DNA of 64,000 bases from Hydrogenophaga aromaticivorans (GTDB taxonomy: Bacteria > Pseudomonadota > Gammaproteobacteria > Burkholderiales > Burkholderiaceae_C): NCBI RefSeq assembly GCF_013387465.1, contig NZ_VYGV01000027.1, forward strand, positions 62,001-126,000, in the 5' to 3' direction. This document shows positions 56,749 through 64,000 of this stretch, in pieces. The position numbers were made by a program, and so were the translations under genes. The notes under the pieces are model-generated. The model saw only the letters and a program-made list of their open reading frames with translations, did not search any database and had not been told where the DNA came from. Every line of letters begins with the position of its first letter. Position 1 is the first letter of the stretch.

Positions 56749-58197
56749 TCAGAGGGCGGCGTCGGCCAGCAGGCCGAGCGCTTCGGCATGGCGGGCCAGA
56801 ATGGCGTCGCGCTGGGGCCGGCCGTTGGCCGTGGCCATGCCGGTGTCGGCCGAAAAAGCAGCGGCGGCGCGGACCCAGTGGCGGATCCGGGCGTAGTCGG
56901 GCAGACCGGCGTTGGCCACATGCACGGCAGCGTGCAGCACAGCGTCGCTCAGGTCGGGATGTGACGGCCAGAGCACCGCGCTGAGCGCGGCCTGACCATC
57001 ACCCAGTACCACGGCCTGGCCGATAGCGTTTTCGCCGCGCAATGCGGTCTCCACCCACTCGGGCGACACGTTGCGGCCAAAGGCTGTGATCAGCACGTTC
57101 TTGCGGCGACCGCGGACCTGGACAAAGCCGTCGGCGTCGATGTGCCCGAGATCGCCGGTGGGCCACCAGTCCGGTGGCGCCTTCGGGTCACCCAGGTAGC
57201 CCGCAAACAGGCTGCCGCTCACTTCCAGTTCGCCATCGCGGGTGACCCGCACGCTGGCGTGCGGCAGCGGCTTGCCGGCGCTGCCGGGGCGGTCGGCACC
57301 GGGCAGGTTCAGCGTCTGCACCGAAGCCCCTTCCGACAGTCCATAGCCCTCATAGGCCGGAATGCCCAGCCGGTGCGCGGCCTCGATCAGGGGCGCTCCG
57401 ACGGCCGCACCGCCCACGGCGACCATGCGCAGCGAGGCCGGCGCGCGTTGTCCCTGGCGGGCGAGCCAGCCGACCCAGGCCCGCAGCATCTGCGGCAAGA
57501 GGATCAGGCTGTTCGGCTGGTGCTGTTGCACGGCCGCGTGGAAGCGGGCCGGGTCGAAGCTGGACGAACCGGTGAGACCCAGATCGCCCAGGGGCAACAC
57601 GATGATTTCGGCACCGCGCGCCAGGGGCGCCATCACACCCGCAATGTTTTCCAGCAGCACGGCAAACGGCAACGCACACAGGTGGCGGCGGATGCCCAGC
57701 GGCTCCAGCGCCTGCACCAGACCATCGGCCACCTGTCGCATGCCCTGCGCGGTCAGGCAGACCCCTTTGGGCTGGCCGGTCGTGCCGGAAGTGAAGGTGA
57801 TCTTGGCCGTACCGGCCGGAAAGGTCTGTGGCAGCGCGGGCAGGCGCAGGCATTGCAGGGCCTGACCGGCCACGGTGCAGTCCTGGCGCGGCGCATGCGC
57901 CCACTGAGCGGCCACGGCTTCGGTGGTCAGCAGGCTGTCCACCCCCGCGGCCATCAGCGCATGACCGATCTGCGCTGGCGTGAAAAACACCGGCAGCGGC
58001 ACGTGCACCACGCCCGCCAGGCCGGCCGCCAGATCGGCGATCACCCAGGCGGGCGAGTTGTCCATCAGCGTGGCCAGCACGCGTGTGCCCTGGGCCCGCA
58101 ACACATCGGCCAAGGTTTGCGCGGCCTCGTGCATCGCTGCGTACGTGATGCCGCGCTGGCCGTCGTTCAGCGCGATGGTGGTTGCGTCGGTGTTCAA
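56749..58197 (-). CDS. AMP-dependent acyl ligase/synthetase in the T-hemolysin operon
   Basis: A 482-residue ANL-superfamily enzyme. The P-loop is ITFTSGTTGQPKGVCL, the aromatic/acid motif YEGYGLSEGASVQ, and the ribose-binding Asp WWPTGDLGHIDADGF. The C-terminal hinge is present but the catalytic-lysine end is short, as in members that form acyl-adenylates for a partner. It starts at TTG 58197, overlapping the preceding stop (TTGA); no ATG is available in range. It likely activates a fatty or amino acid for the neighbouring GNAT-like T-hemolysin and di-iron oxidase. Confidence 0.85.
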   Translation of the reverse strand: MNTDATTIALNDGQRGITYAAMHEAAQTLADVLRAQGTRVLATLMDNSPAWVIADLAAGLAGVVHVPLPVFFTPAQIGHALMAAGVDSLLTTEAVAAQWAHAPRQDCTVAGQALQCLRLPALPQTFPAGTAKITFTSGTTGQPKGVCLTAQGMRQVADGLVQALEPLGIRRHLCALPFAVLLENIAGVMAPLARGAEIIVLPLGDLGLTGSSSFDPARFHAAVQQHQPNSLILLPQMLRAWVGWLARQGQRAPASLRMVAVGGAAVGAPLIEAAHRLGIPAYEGYGLSEGASVQTLNLPGADRPGSAGKPLPHASVRVTRDGELEVSGSLFAGYLGDPKAPPDWWPTGDLGHIDADGFVQVRGRRKNVLITAFGRNVSPEWVETALRGENAIGQAVVLGDGQAALSAVLWPSHPDLSDAVLHAAVHVANAGLPDYARIRHWVRAAAAFSADTGMATANGRPQRDAILARHAEALGLLADAAL

Positions 58198-58847
58198 GAA
58201 GCGGCTCCCGCGCTGCGCTGGCGGCGCTCCAGCAGGCGCAAGGCCTGCTGCACCTGGCCGGCCAGGACCACCGGGTGGTGCTCGTAGTAGCTGCCCCACT
58301 CGGAAGCCGCATCGCCCAGGGCCTGCGCGTCGGCGCGCCCCAGCGCCAGCGGTGTGACACCCAGGCGCACGAACAGGTGGCGCAGTTCTTCGGTCAGCGT
58401 GCTGACCACCCACGAAGCCCCTTCCACCGCGAGGTGGTGCGCCATCAGGAAGATCAGGCGACGGCCTTCACCCGGCCGCTCAGCGGCCAGGTGGCCCACT
58501 TCAAAAATGCCTTCCGGCGCCACGGCTGCGCCATTCTGGTGCGCAGCCAGCAACTGCCCGATCGGCGCGTCGAGGTAACGCTGCAGGAACAGCGTGCCCT
58601 GGTGCGCCCGCCGGTAGCCGGCAGCGGCAACGATCTGCTGGCTCAGCGGATCGCGCAGGCACACCAGCGTGGGCGCAAAACCCGTCACCCGGGCGCCAAA
58701 CCGGCGTGCGTACACGCGGCCAATGAAGGCTTCGACTTCGCCACGCCGCGGGTCGTCCACGGTGTGCACGGTCAGGCGGGGTACGGGCGCTGGCGCGATC
58801 AGGGTCGGCAGGCGATCATCCGGAAAAGAGGACAGGGCCATCAACAT
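58194..58847 (-). CDS. Thermostable hemolysin family (T_hemolysin) protein
   Basis: A 217-residue protein matching the T_hemolysin family named after Vibrio delta-VPH. Typical segments are EVEAFIGRVYARRFGARVTG, FAPTLVCLRDPLSQQIVAAA, LFLQRYLDAPIGQLLA and FEVGHLAAERPGEGRRLIFL. The fold looks GNAT/autoinducer-synthase-like, which fits an acyltransferase better than a pore former (inference). ATG 58847 follows AAGGAG; ATG 58841 is two codons later. It is the first gene of a five-gene run, divergent from exonuclease III. Haemolysis in Vibrio has been reported for the family name, but the biochemical role is unclear. Confidence 0.8.
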   Translation of the reverse strand: MLMALSSFPDDRLPTLIAPAPVPRLTVHTVDDPRRGEVEAFIGRVYARRFGARVTGFAPTLVCLRDPLSQQIVAAAGYRRAHQGTLFLQRYLDAPIGQLLAAHQNGAAVAPEGIFEVGHLAAERPGEGRRLIFLMAHHLAVEGASWVVSTLTEELRHLFVRLGVTPLALGRADAQALGDAASEWGSYYEHHPVVLAGQVQQALRLLERRQRSAGAAS

Positions 58848-59007
58848 CCAAGCTCCTTGTGTCAGCCCCGGTTTCCAGATGAACCGGGTGACTTCAGGGG
58901 CATGGTCGACGGGCAACATTAAATGGCCCTTAACCGTGGCAAGGACCCGCCGCCAGAAGCGGCAAAACCTAGAATGGCGACTCCTTCTTCTCCACCCGCC
59001 CGCCCCC

Positions 59008-59772
59008 ATGCAACTAGCCACCTGGAACGTCAACTCCCTCAACGTGCGCCTGCCCCAGGTGCTGGACTGGCTGACGGCCCACCCGGTGGACGTGCTGGCC
59101 TTGCAGGAACTCAAACTCAGCGACGACAAGTTCCCGCTGCAGGCGTTCACCGACATCGGCTACCAGGCCCAGTGGTTCGGTCAGAAGACCTACAACGGCG
59201 TGGCGCTGCTGAGCAAGTCACCCGCCGAGGACGTGGTCCGCAACATCCCCGGGTTTGCCGACGAACAATCGCGCGTGTTGTGTGGCACGTTTGACGGCGT
59301 GCGGGTGATCGGCGCGTATTTCCCCAACGGCCAGGAACCCGGCAGCGACAAGTTCGCCTACAAGATGCGCTGGCTCGACGCCCTGCGCGAGTGGCTGCGC
59401 GCCGAGCTGGTGGCGCATCCGCAACTGGTGTTGATGGGCGACTACAACATCACCTTCGACGATGCCGATGTGTGGGACCCGGTGGGCCTGCGCGAGACCA
59501 TCCACTGCACGACCGAAGAACGCAACCACCTGCAGGCGCTGATCGGTCTCGGTCTGACGGACTCGGTTCGCCTGTTTCCACAGCCCGAAAAAAACTACAG
59601 CTGGTGGGACTACCGCGATTTTGCGTTCCGGCGCAACCGCGGCATGCGGATTGACCACATCCTGATCAGCGAAGCGCTGAAGGCCCGCGCCACCGCCTGT
59701 GAGGTGGACAAGCTGCCGCGCAAGAACGAGCGCCCCAGCGACCACGCGCCGGTGGTGCTCACTCTAGATTGA
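59008..59772 (+). CDS. xth: Exodeoxyribonuclease III (AP endonuclease)
   Basis: A 254-residue Mg-dependent AP endonuclease/3'-exonuclease for base-excision repair. Catalytic blocks are ATWNVNSLNVRL, LALQELKLSDDKFP (metal Glu), FPNGQEPGSDKFAYKMRWLD (catalytic Tyr region), VLMGDYNITFDDADVWDP (Asp/Asn) and RIDHILIS plus PSDHAPVVLTLD (Asp-His). ATG 59008 is chosen for the conserved start. A TAGAAT -10-like hexamer lies at 58970. It is convergent with ntrC and overlaps it by 14 bases. Confidence 0.94.
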   Translation: MQLATWNVNSLNVRLPQVLDWLTAHPVDVLALQELKLSDDKFPLQAFTDIGYQAQWFGQKTYNGVALLSKSPAEDVVRNIPGFADEQSRVLCGTFDGVRVIGAYFPNGQEPGSDKFAYKMRWLDALREWLRAELVAHPQLVLMGDYNITFDDADVWDPVGLRETIHCTTEERNHLQALIGLGLTDSVRLFPQPEKNYSWWDYRDFAFRRNRGMRIDHILISEALKARATACEVDKLPRKNERPSDHAPVVLTLD

Positions 59773-61330
59773 GTTCCTGAATCTTTCGGGTGATCGTGTT
59801 GCGCCCGATGCCCAGCTTCTGGGCCGCTTCGATGCGGCGCCCGCGGGTGTTCGCCAGCGCCGTCTGGATCAGGCAGGTTTCAAAGCGGTGCGTGAGCACA
59901 TCCCACACATCGGTGCGCCCCGCTTCCAGCAAGGTCTGCGCCTCGGCCTGCAGACCCGCTTCCCACGCAGTCGTGCCCCCCTCAACGGGCGCCGCCACCA
60001 CGGGCGCCGCCACCACGGGCGAGGCTACCGCCATCGCTGGCGCAGGGGCGACCATGGCAACGGCTGGCAACGGTACCGGCTGCGGCGGTGGCGTCCACGC
60101 CGACCCGACCAGTTCGGGCGCTGCAGCGATCGCAGCCTGAGGGCTGTCCATCGTGGCCGCGCCAGCCATGGCCAGCACTTCGGGGGGCAGATCCTTGAGG
60201 TCGACCACCTGCGAGGGCGCCATGACCGTCAGCCAATGGCACACGTTCTCCAGCTGACGCACGTTGCCCGGGAAGTCAAAAGTGCCCAGCAGTTTGAGTG
60301 CCGCCTCGGAGATGCGCTTGGGTTCCACGCCCAGCTGCTTGGCACTTTGCTGCAGGAAGAAGCGCGTGAGCATGGGCACGTCTTCACGCCGCTCGCGCAA
60401 CGCGGGCAGGCGCAGGCGGATCACATTGAGGCGGTGGAACAAGTCCTCGCGGAACACGCCTTCCTTGACCCGCTGCTCCAGGTTCTGGTGCGTGGCGGCG
60501 ATCACACGCACGTTGGCACGCACCGCGCTGTGGCCACCCACGCGGTAGAAATGGCCGTCGGAGAGCACGCGCAGCAAACGCGTCTGCAGGTCAAACGGCA
60601 TGTCACCGATTTCGTCGAGAAACAGCGTGCCGCCATCGGCCTGCTCAAAGCGGCCGCGGCGCATGGTCTGTGCACCGGTGAACGCACCACGTTCATGGCC
60701 GAAGAGTTCGGACTCCAGCAGGTCTTTGGGGATTGCAGCGGTGTTGATCGCGACAAAGGGCCCCCCCGAACGCGGCGAATGTTTGTGCAATGCGCGCGCG
60801 ACCAGCTCCTTGCCCGAGCCCGACTCGCCGGTGATCAGCACCGTCACCTGGCTCTGGCTCAGGCGCCCGATGGCGCGGAACACGTCCTGCATGGCGGGCG
60901 CCTGACCCAGCATTTCGGGCGCAGCGGTCATTCGCTCTTCGGACACCTCTTCGCGCTGGCTCTCTTCCACCGCGCGACGGATCAGCTCCACCGCTTTGGG
61001 CAGGTCGAAGGGCTTGGGCAGGTATTCGAAGGCGCCGCCCTGGAAGGCGGAAACCGCGCTGTCCAGATCGGAGAACGCGGTCATGATGATGACCGGCAGA
61101 CCGGGCAGTTTTTCCTTGACCTTCTCCAGCAGATCCAGACCCGAGCCACCCGGCATGCGGATGTCGCTCACCAGGATCTGCGGGCCTTCGCTCTCGGGCG
61201 TTTCGGCCAGCGCCTTGAGCACTTCCTGCGGGTTGGTGAAACTGCGCGTCGGCAGGTTTTCGCGCAGCAGGGCTTTCTCCAACACAAAGCGGATCGATTG
61301 ATCGTCATCCACTATCCAGATCGGCTTCAT
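59759..61330 (-). CDS. ntrC: Nitrogen regulation response regulator NtrC
   Basis: A 523-residue sigma-54 activator: receiver (phospho-acceptor Asp56 in ILVSDIRMPGGSG), AAA+ domain with Walker A TGESGSGKE, the sigma-54 loop ERGAFTGAQ and Walker B GGTLFLDEIGD, and a C-terminal Fis-type helix-turn-helix (AAQKLGIGRNTITRKIQELN). It exceeds the roughly 470-residue usual length because of an Ala/Pro/Val-rich linker (about residues 390-455) containing a tandem APVVA repeat. Partnered by NtrB encoded 41 bases upstream. Activates glnA and other nitrogen genes when nitrogen is limiting. Confidence 0.95.
   Translation of the reverse strand: MKPIWIVDDDQSIRFVLEKALLRENLPTRSFTNPQEVLKALAETPESEGPQILVSDIRMPGGSGLDLLEKVKEKLPGLPVIIMTAFSDLDSAVSAFQGGAFEYLPKPFDLPKAVELIRRAVEESQREEVSEERMTAAPEMLGQAPAMQDVFRAIGRLSQSQVTVLITGESGSGKELVARALHKHSPRSGGPFVAINTAAIPKDLLESELFGHERGAFTGAQTMRRGRFEQADGGTLFLDEIGDMPFDLQTRLLRVLSDGHFYRVGGHSAVRANVRVIAATHQNLEQRVKEGVFREDLFHRLNVIRLRLPALRERREDVPMLTRFFLQQSAKQLGVEPKRISEAALKLLGTFDFPGNVRQLENVCHWLTVMAPSQVVDLKDLPPEVLAMAGAATMDSPQAAIAAAPELVGSAWTPPPQPVPLPAVAMVAPAPAMAVASPVVAAPVVAAPVEGGTTAWEAGLQAEAQTLLEAGRTDVWDVLTHRFETCLIQTALANTRGRRIEAAQKLGIGRNTITRKIQELNLE
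59985..60020. repeat. Short tandem repeat in the ntrC linker
   Basis: Two perfect copies of a 15-base unit, GCCGCCACCACGGGC, lie at 59991-60005 and 60006-60020, with a partial third (ACGGGC) before. In-frame it encodes repeated APVVA, so copy-number change would alter linker length without frameshift. Confidence 0.7.
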
Positions 61331-61371
61331 GTATTCGTGTTCCCTTCAGGCGAGGCGTTGTTGTTTCGGTT

Positions 61372-62508
61372 TCATGGCAACGGAATCAGCAATTTGAAAT
61401 CCGTGTGACCCGGCACGCTCTCACACTCGATCAGGCCATGGTGCTGCTGGACAAAAGTTTGAGCCAGCGTGAGTCCGAGACCCGAACCACCATCGCGTCC
61501 CGACACCAGCGGGAAAAAAATGCGGTCCTTGATCGAGTCTGGAACGCCAGGCCCGTTGTCGATGACATGCAATTCCAGTGCCAGCCGATAGCGCTGCTTG
61601 CCGAAGGTCACTTGCCGGCCCACACGCGTCCTCAGAATGATCTGTCCATCACCCGCCGCAATGCGCTCGCCCAGCGCCTGCGCCGCGTTGTGCGCAATGT
61701 TGAGCACCGCCTGGATGAGCTGCTCGCGGTCACCGCGAAACTCGGGGATGGAGGTGTCGTAGTCACGCACCACCTTCAGCCCTCTGGGAAACTCTGCCAC
61801 GATGAGTGAACGCACGCGCTCGCAGACTTCGTGGATGTTCACGTCACCGACCACATGTGGCCGGCGGTGCGGCGCAAGCAGGCGGTCCACCAGCGACTGC
61901 AGACGGTCGGCCTCGTGGATGATGACCTGGGTGTATTCGATCAGCTCTTTGGATTCGAGCTCCATCTGCAGCAGCTGCGCAGCGCCCCGGATACCCCCCA
62001 GCGGATTCTTGATCTCGTGCGCCAGGTTGCGGATCAGTTCCTTGTTGGCCTGGGCCTGATCGATCAGACGCTCCTCGCGCTCCTGGCGGGTTTGCAGCTC
62101 CAGCGGCAACAGCTCCACGATGACTTCGCCCGGCACCTCGGTCTGCGCCACCACCACGTGCACGGGCAACGGCTCGTGGGTGGCTCGCTTGAGCCAGGTG
62201 TCGTAGCGCAATGCCGCAAACTCGTTGCCCCGGGCGCCACTCAGGGCGCTCTGCAGCAGCGTGGGCTCGGTGAAACAGTCCTGCAAGCGCGAACCGTTGA
62301 TGCTGCGCCGGGACATGCCCAGCGCATCTTCGAGAGCGGTGTTCGCGTACAACACGGCGCCATCAGCCGCGACCACGGCCACGAGCGTGGCCAGCAGGTC
62401 AAGCGAATGAAACCGGCTCGTGGGTGGGGCTGCACGAACCGCATCGTGCTCTGCAGGTGGGGCCGCTTCGAAGCGGGTCGAGAGGGGGAGTGTGGTGGGC
62501 TTTTTCAA
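61372..62508 (-). CDS. ntrB: Nitrogen regulation sensor kinase NtrB
   Basis: A 378-residue cytoplasmic PAS-type sensor kinase. The PAS region is LLATLVAVVAADGAVLYANT, the H-box LIRNLAHEIKNPLGGIRGAA with His164, the N-box VLNIAHNAAQAL and the G-boxes VIDNGPGVPDS and GGSGLGLTLAQ. TTG 62508 is the only start in range, five bases after the DUF4124 stop, and fits coupling. It phosphorylates and dephosphorylates NtrC under PII control, encoded in the next gene. Confidence 0.93.
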   Translation of the reverse strand: MKKPTTLPLSTRFEAAPPAEHDAVRAAPPTSRFHSLDLLATLVAVVAADGAVLYANTALEDALGMSRRSINGSRLQDCFTEPTLLQSALSGARGNEFAALRYDTWLKRATHEPLPVHVVVAQTEVPGEVIVELLPLELQTRQEREERLIDQAQANKELIRNLAHEIKNPLGGIRGAAQLLQMELESKELIEYTQVIIHEADRLQSLVDRLLAPHRRPHVVGDVNIHEVCERVRSLIVAEFPRGLKVVRDYDTSIPEFRGDREQLIQAVLNIAHNAAQALGERIAAGDGQIILRTRVGRQVTFGKQRYRLALELHVIDNGPGVPDSIKDRIFFPLVSGRDGGSGLGLTLAQTFVQQHHGLIECESVPGHTDFKLLIPLP

Positions 62509-62513
62509 GCCAC

Positions 62514-63035
62514 CTATTTTGCGGCATTACCGGCCGGTGTCCCGGCACCACTGTGCCGGTTGAGCTCATTGCGGATGCTGGTCACGTCGCTCTCGGCACG
62601 CGCCAGTGCGGCTTTGAGCTCGGCAACGCGGTCCAGATAGCGCTGGTAGTTGCGCGATTCGATACCTTGTTTCTCCGGCTCGCCATCGGCATAGGCTTTT
62701 TTGGCTTCGGCCAGACGCTCTTCGGCCCGGCGGAGTTCGGTTTCCAGAATGGCGCGCGCGTCACTGTCGCGGGCGCGTTGCTCGGCCGAGTCGGTGCGGG
62801 TGTTGCCGTTGCGCGCCGGTGCGCTGCTGGACCGCGGCGCACTGGGTGCGACCGTGCGCTGTGGCGCGGGACCCTGGATGACGGTGATGTTGCCCCCTTC
62901 CATGGGCTTGCAGCCCCGGCTCTTGGCGACTTCGGCGTTGTTGGTGTACTCGTTGCCACAGCGGTAGATGCGCTCCTGCGCCTGCGCTGGAACCAGGCAC
63001 AGCCCGGCCAGACAGGCAACGAGCCCGCGAATCAT
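62514..63035 (-). CDS. DUF4124 domain exported protein
   Basis: A 173-residue protein with a signal peptide (MIRGLVACLAGLCLVPAQAQ), a DUF4124 segment (ERIYRCGNEYTNNAEVAKSR, with two Cys) and a charged coiled-coil tail (LRRAEERLAEAKKAYADGEP to RVAELKAALARAESDVTSIR). ATG 63035 is chosen for the signal peptide. It lies between glnA and ntrBC, all on the same strand, a setting I associate with Comamonadaceae (from memory). Function unknown. Confidence 0.82.
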   Translation of the reverse strand: MIRGLVACLAGLCLVPAQAQERIYRCGNEYTNNAEVAKSRGCKPMEGGNITVIQGPAPQRTVAPSAPRSSSAPARNGNTRTDSAEQRARDSDARAILETELRRAEERLAEAKKAYADGEPEKQGIESRNYQRYLDRVAELKAALARAESDVTSIRNELNRHSGAGTPAGNAAK

Positions 63036-63172
63036 GTGGGTGGGATTCAAGGTCGACAAATCGGCTTCTCCGTCTCGGGGACTCTGGTCAGTGCACTTTT
63101 TAGTATGACCCAGATTGCCCGCGAAAGTGCCCATACGCGGTGACGGGGTGGCGAAATTGCCGCACTCCATGC

Positions 63173-63205
63173 AAAAAGGGACGGCTTTGGCCGTCCCTTT
63201 TTTTT
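63173..63205 (-). terminator. Rho-independent terminator of glnA
   Basis: GGGACGGC and GCCGTCCC form a stem with a TTTG loop, bounded by A and T runs so that it ends glnA on the minus strand. The DUF4124-ntrBC genes therefore need a separate promoter in 63036-63170. Confidence 0.9.
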
Positions 63206-63262
63206 GGCATCCACATGATCCGTGGACCGCTGAAAACCCGTCCGGTCAAGCCGGGACAAGGA

Positions 63263-64000
63263 TCACAGGCTGTAGTACATGTCGTATTCGACCGGTGCCA
63301 CTTCGATGCGGCCGCGGTTGACTTCGGCCGTCTTCAGCTCGATGTAGGCGTCGAGCATGGAGTCGGTGAACACACCACCCTTGGTCAGGAAGGCGCGGTC
63401 CTTGTCCAGGTACTCCAGCGCCATGTCGAGGCTGTGGCAGACGGTCGGCACCAACTTGTCTTCTTCCGGCGGCAGGTGGTAGAGATCCTTGGTGGCGGCT
63501 TCGCCCGGATGGATCTTGTTTTCCACGCCGTCCAGACCGGCCATCAGCAGGGCCGAGAAGCCCAGGTAGGGGTTCATCAGTGGATCGGGGAAGCGTGCTT
63601 CCACGCGACGACCCTTGGGGTTCGCAACGTAAGGGATGCGGATCGAGGCCGAGCGGTTCTTGGCCGAGTAGGCCAGCTTCACCGGCGCTTCGAAGTGCGG
63701 CACCAGACGGCGGTAGCTGTTGGTACCGGGGTTGGTGATGGCGTTCAGGGCACGGGCGTGCTTGATGATGCCGCCGATGTAATACAGCGCGAATTCGGAG
63801 AGACCGGCATAGCCGTCGCCAGCGAACAGGTTCTTGCCGTCTTTCCACACCGACTGGTGCACGTGCATGCCGGAACCGTTATCCCCGGCGTAGGGCTTGG
63901 GCATGAAGGTCGCGGTCTTGCCGTAGGCGTTGGCGACGTTGTGCACCACGTACTTCTGCAGGATCGTCCAGTCGGCGCGCTGCACCAGGGTGCTGAAGCG
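63263..64000 (-). CDS. glnA: Glutamine synthetase type I (N-terminus outside window)
   Basis: The C-terminal 245 residues of a type I glutamine synthetase that condenses glutamate and ammonia using ATP. Visible motifs: KPYAGDNGSGMHVHQSVWKD (metal His region), NPGTNSYRRLVPHFEAPV, NRSASIRIPYV, RRVEARFPDPLMNPYL and the adenylylation Tyr in KDLYHLPPEE, so activity is probably controlled by GlnE. The frame is open to the right edge (RFSTLVQRADW). Located upstream of DUF4124-ntrB-ntrC in the standard nitrogen-control block. Confidence 0.97.
   Translation of the reverse strand, partial: RFSTLVQRADWTILQKYVVHNVANAYGKTATFMPKPYAGDNGSGMHVHQSVWKDGKNLFAGDGYAGLSEFALYYIGGIIKHARALNAITNPGTNSYRRLVPHFEAPVKLAYSAKNRSASIRIPYVANPKGRRVEARFPDPLMNPYLGFSALLMAGLDGVENKIHPGEAATKDLYHLPPEEDKLVPTVCHSLDMALEYLDKDRAFLTKGGVFTDSMLDAYIELKTAEVNRGRIEVAPVEYDMYYSL

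Noticed and set aside
59985..60020. Short tandem repeat as a possible CRISPR or VNTR locus outside genes
   Set aside because: It is a 15-base coding repeat inside ntrC with no spacers.
63080..63130. GCACTTT...AAAGTGC inverted repeat before the DUF4124-ntrBC genes as an NtrC site
   Set aside because: The arms do not match the TGCACC-N5-GGTGCA pattern closely and the spacing is too long to claim a site.

Overview
The window is GC-rich, densely packed bacterial chromosome. Its gene families (Bug/TctC-type tricarboxylate-binding proteins, a TRAP transporter, intracellular polyhydroxybutyrate depolymerase, a Burkholderiales-type porin, DUF2917, DUF3047, DUF2069 and DUF4124 proteins) point to the Burkholderiales, probably Comamonadaceae and perhaps Hydrogenophaga-like. 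That assignment is an inference from gene content. I saw no tRNA, rRNA, CRISPR array, prophage or insertion sequence. The genes at both edges are cut: a NIPSNAP protein on the left and glutamine synthetase on the right.

Layout. 1-4.3 kb: NIPSNAP and TIM-barrel isomerase genes, then an acyl-CoA dehydrogenase/CoA-transferase pair. 4.3-5.3 kb: a J-domain/zinc-ribbon protein. 5.5-12.9 kb: porin, TetR regulator, TRAP transporter (dctQMP type), type II dehydroquinate dehydratase, shikimate dehydrogenase and a DMT permease. This reads as uptake and catabolism of hydroaromatic acids (quinate/shikimate). 13-20 kb: HDOD protein, membrane protein, VOC protein, flagellar-rod-like mini-protein, DUF3047 lipoprotein, Lrp/LysE pair, YebC. 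19-22 kb: LysR, azoreductase, pirin. 22-28.4 kb: a tartrate block (D-tartrate dehydratase, tartrate dehydrogenase, two Bug binding proteins, two LysR regulators). 28.5-32.1 kb: a 3-dehydroshikimate dehydratase split into two genes, with a divergent PcaR-like IclR regulator. 32-40 kb: MFS, aroC, cupin, GST, phaZ, CBS protein, homoserine sulfhydrylase, hydrolase. 40-43.4 kb: a 1106-residue propeller sensor kinase. 43.4-54.5 kb: DUF2917, MocR, P450, YihY, DUF2069, FAD oxidase, MFS, GST, thyA, DMT, folA. 54.5-58.8 kb: a tightly coupled five-gene operon (thermostable-hemolysin-family protein, AMP ligase, haem-oxygenase-like di-iron oxidase, SDR, TPR protein). 59-64 kb: exonuclease III and the nitrogen-control block glnA-DUF4124-ntrB-ntrC.

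How parts work together. The shikimate dehydrogenase promoter (11.0 kb) and the IclR/dehydroshikimate-dehydratase promoter (31.2 kb) each carry two 15-bp PcaR-like boxes of form GTTCGnTnAYCGnnC with centres 21 bp apart. This suggests one regulon: quinate/shikimate to 3-dehydroshikimate to protocatechuate. A separate GTTCGTACAT motif occurs twice in the porin/tetR promoter and once before the TRAP operon, implying local TetR control of uptake. A family of GC-rich hairpin repeats sits directly after several stop codons.

The best candidate for an undescribed system is the 54.5-58.8 kb operon, which looks like a small acyl-metabolite pathway of unknown product.
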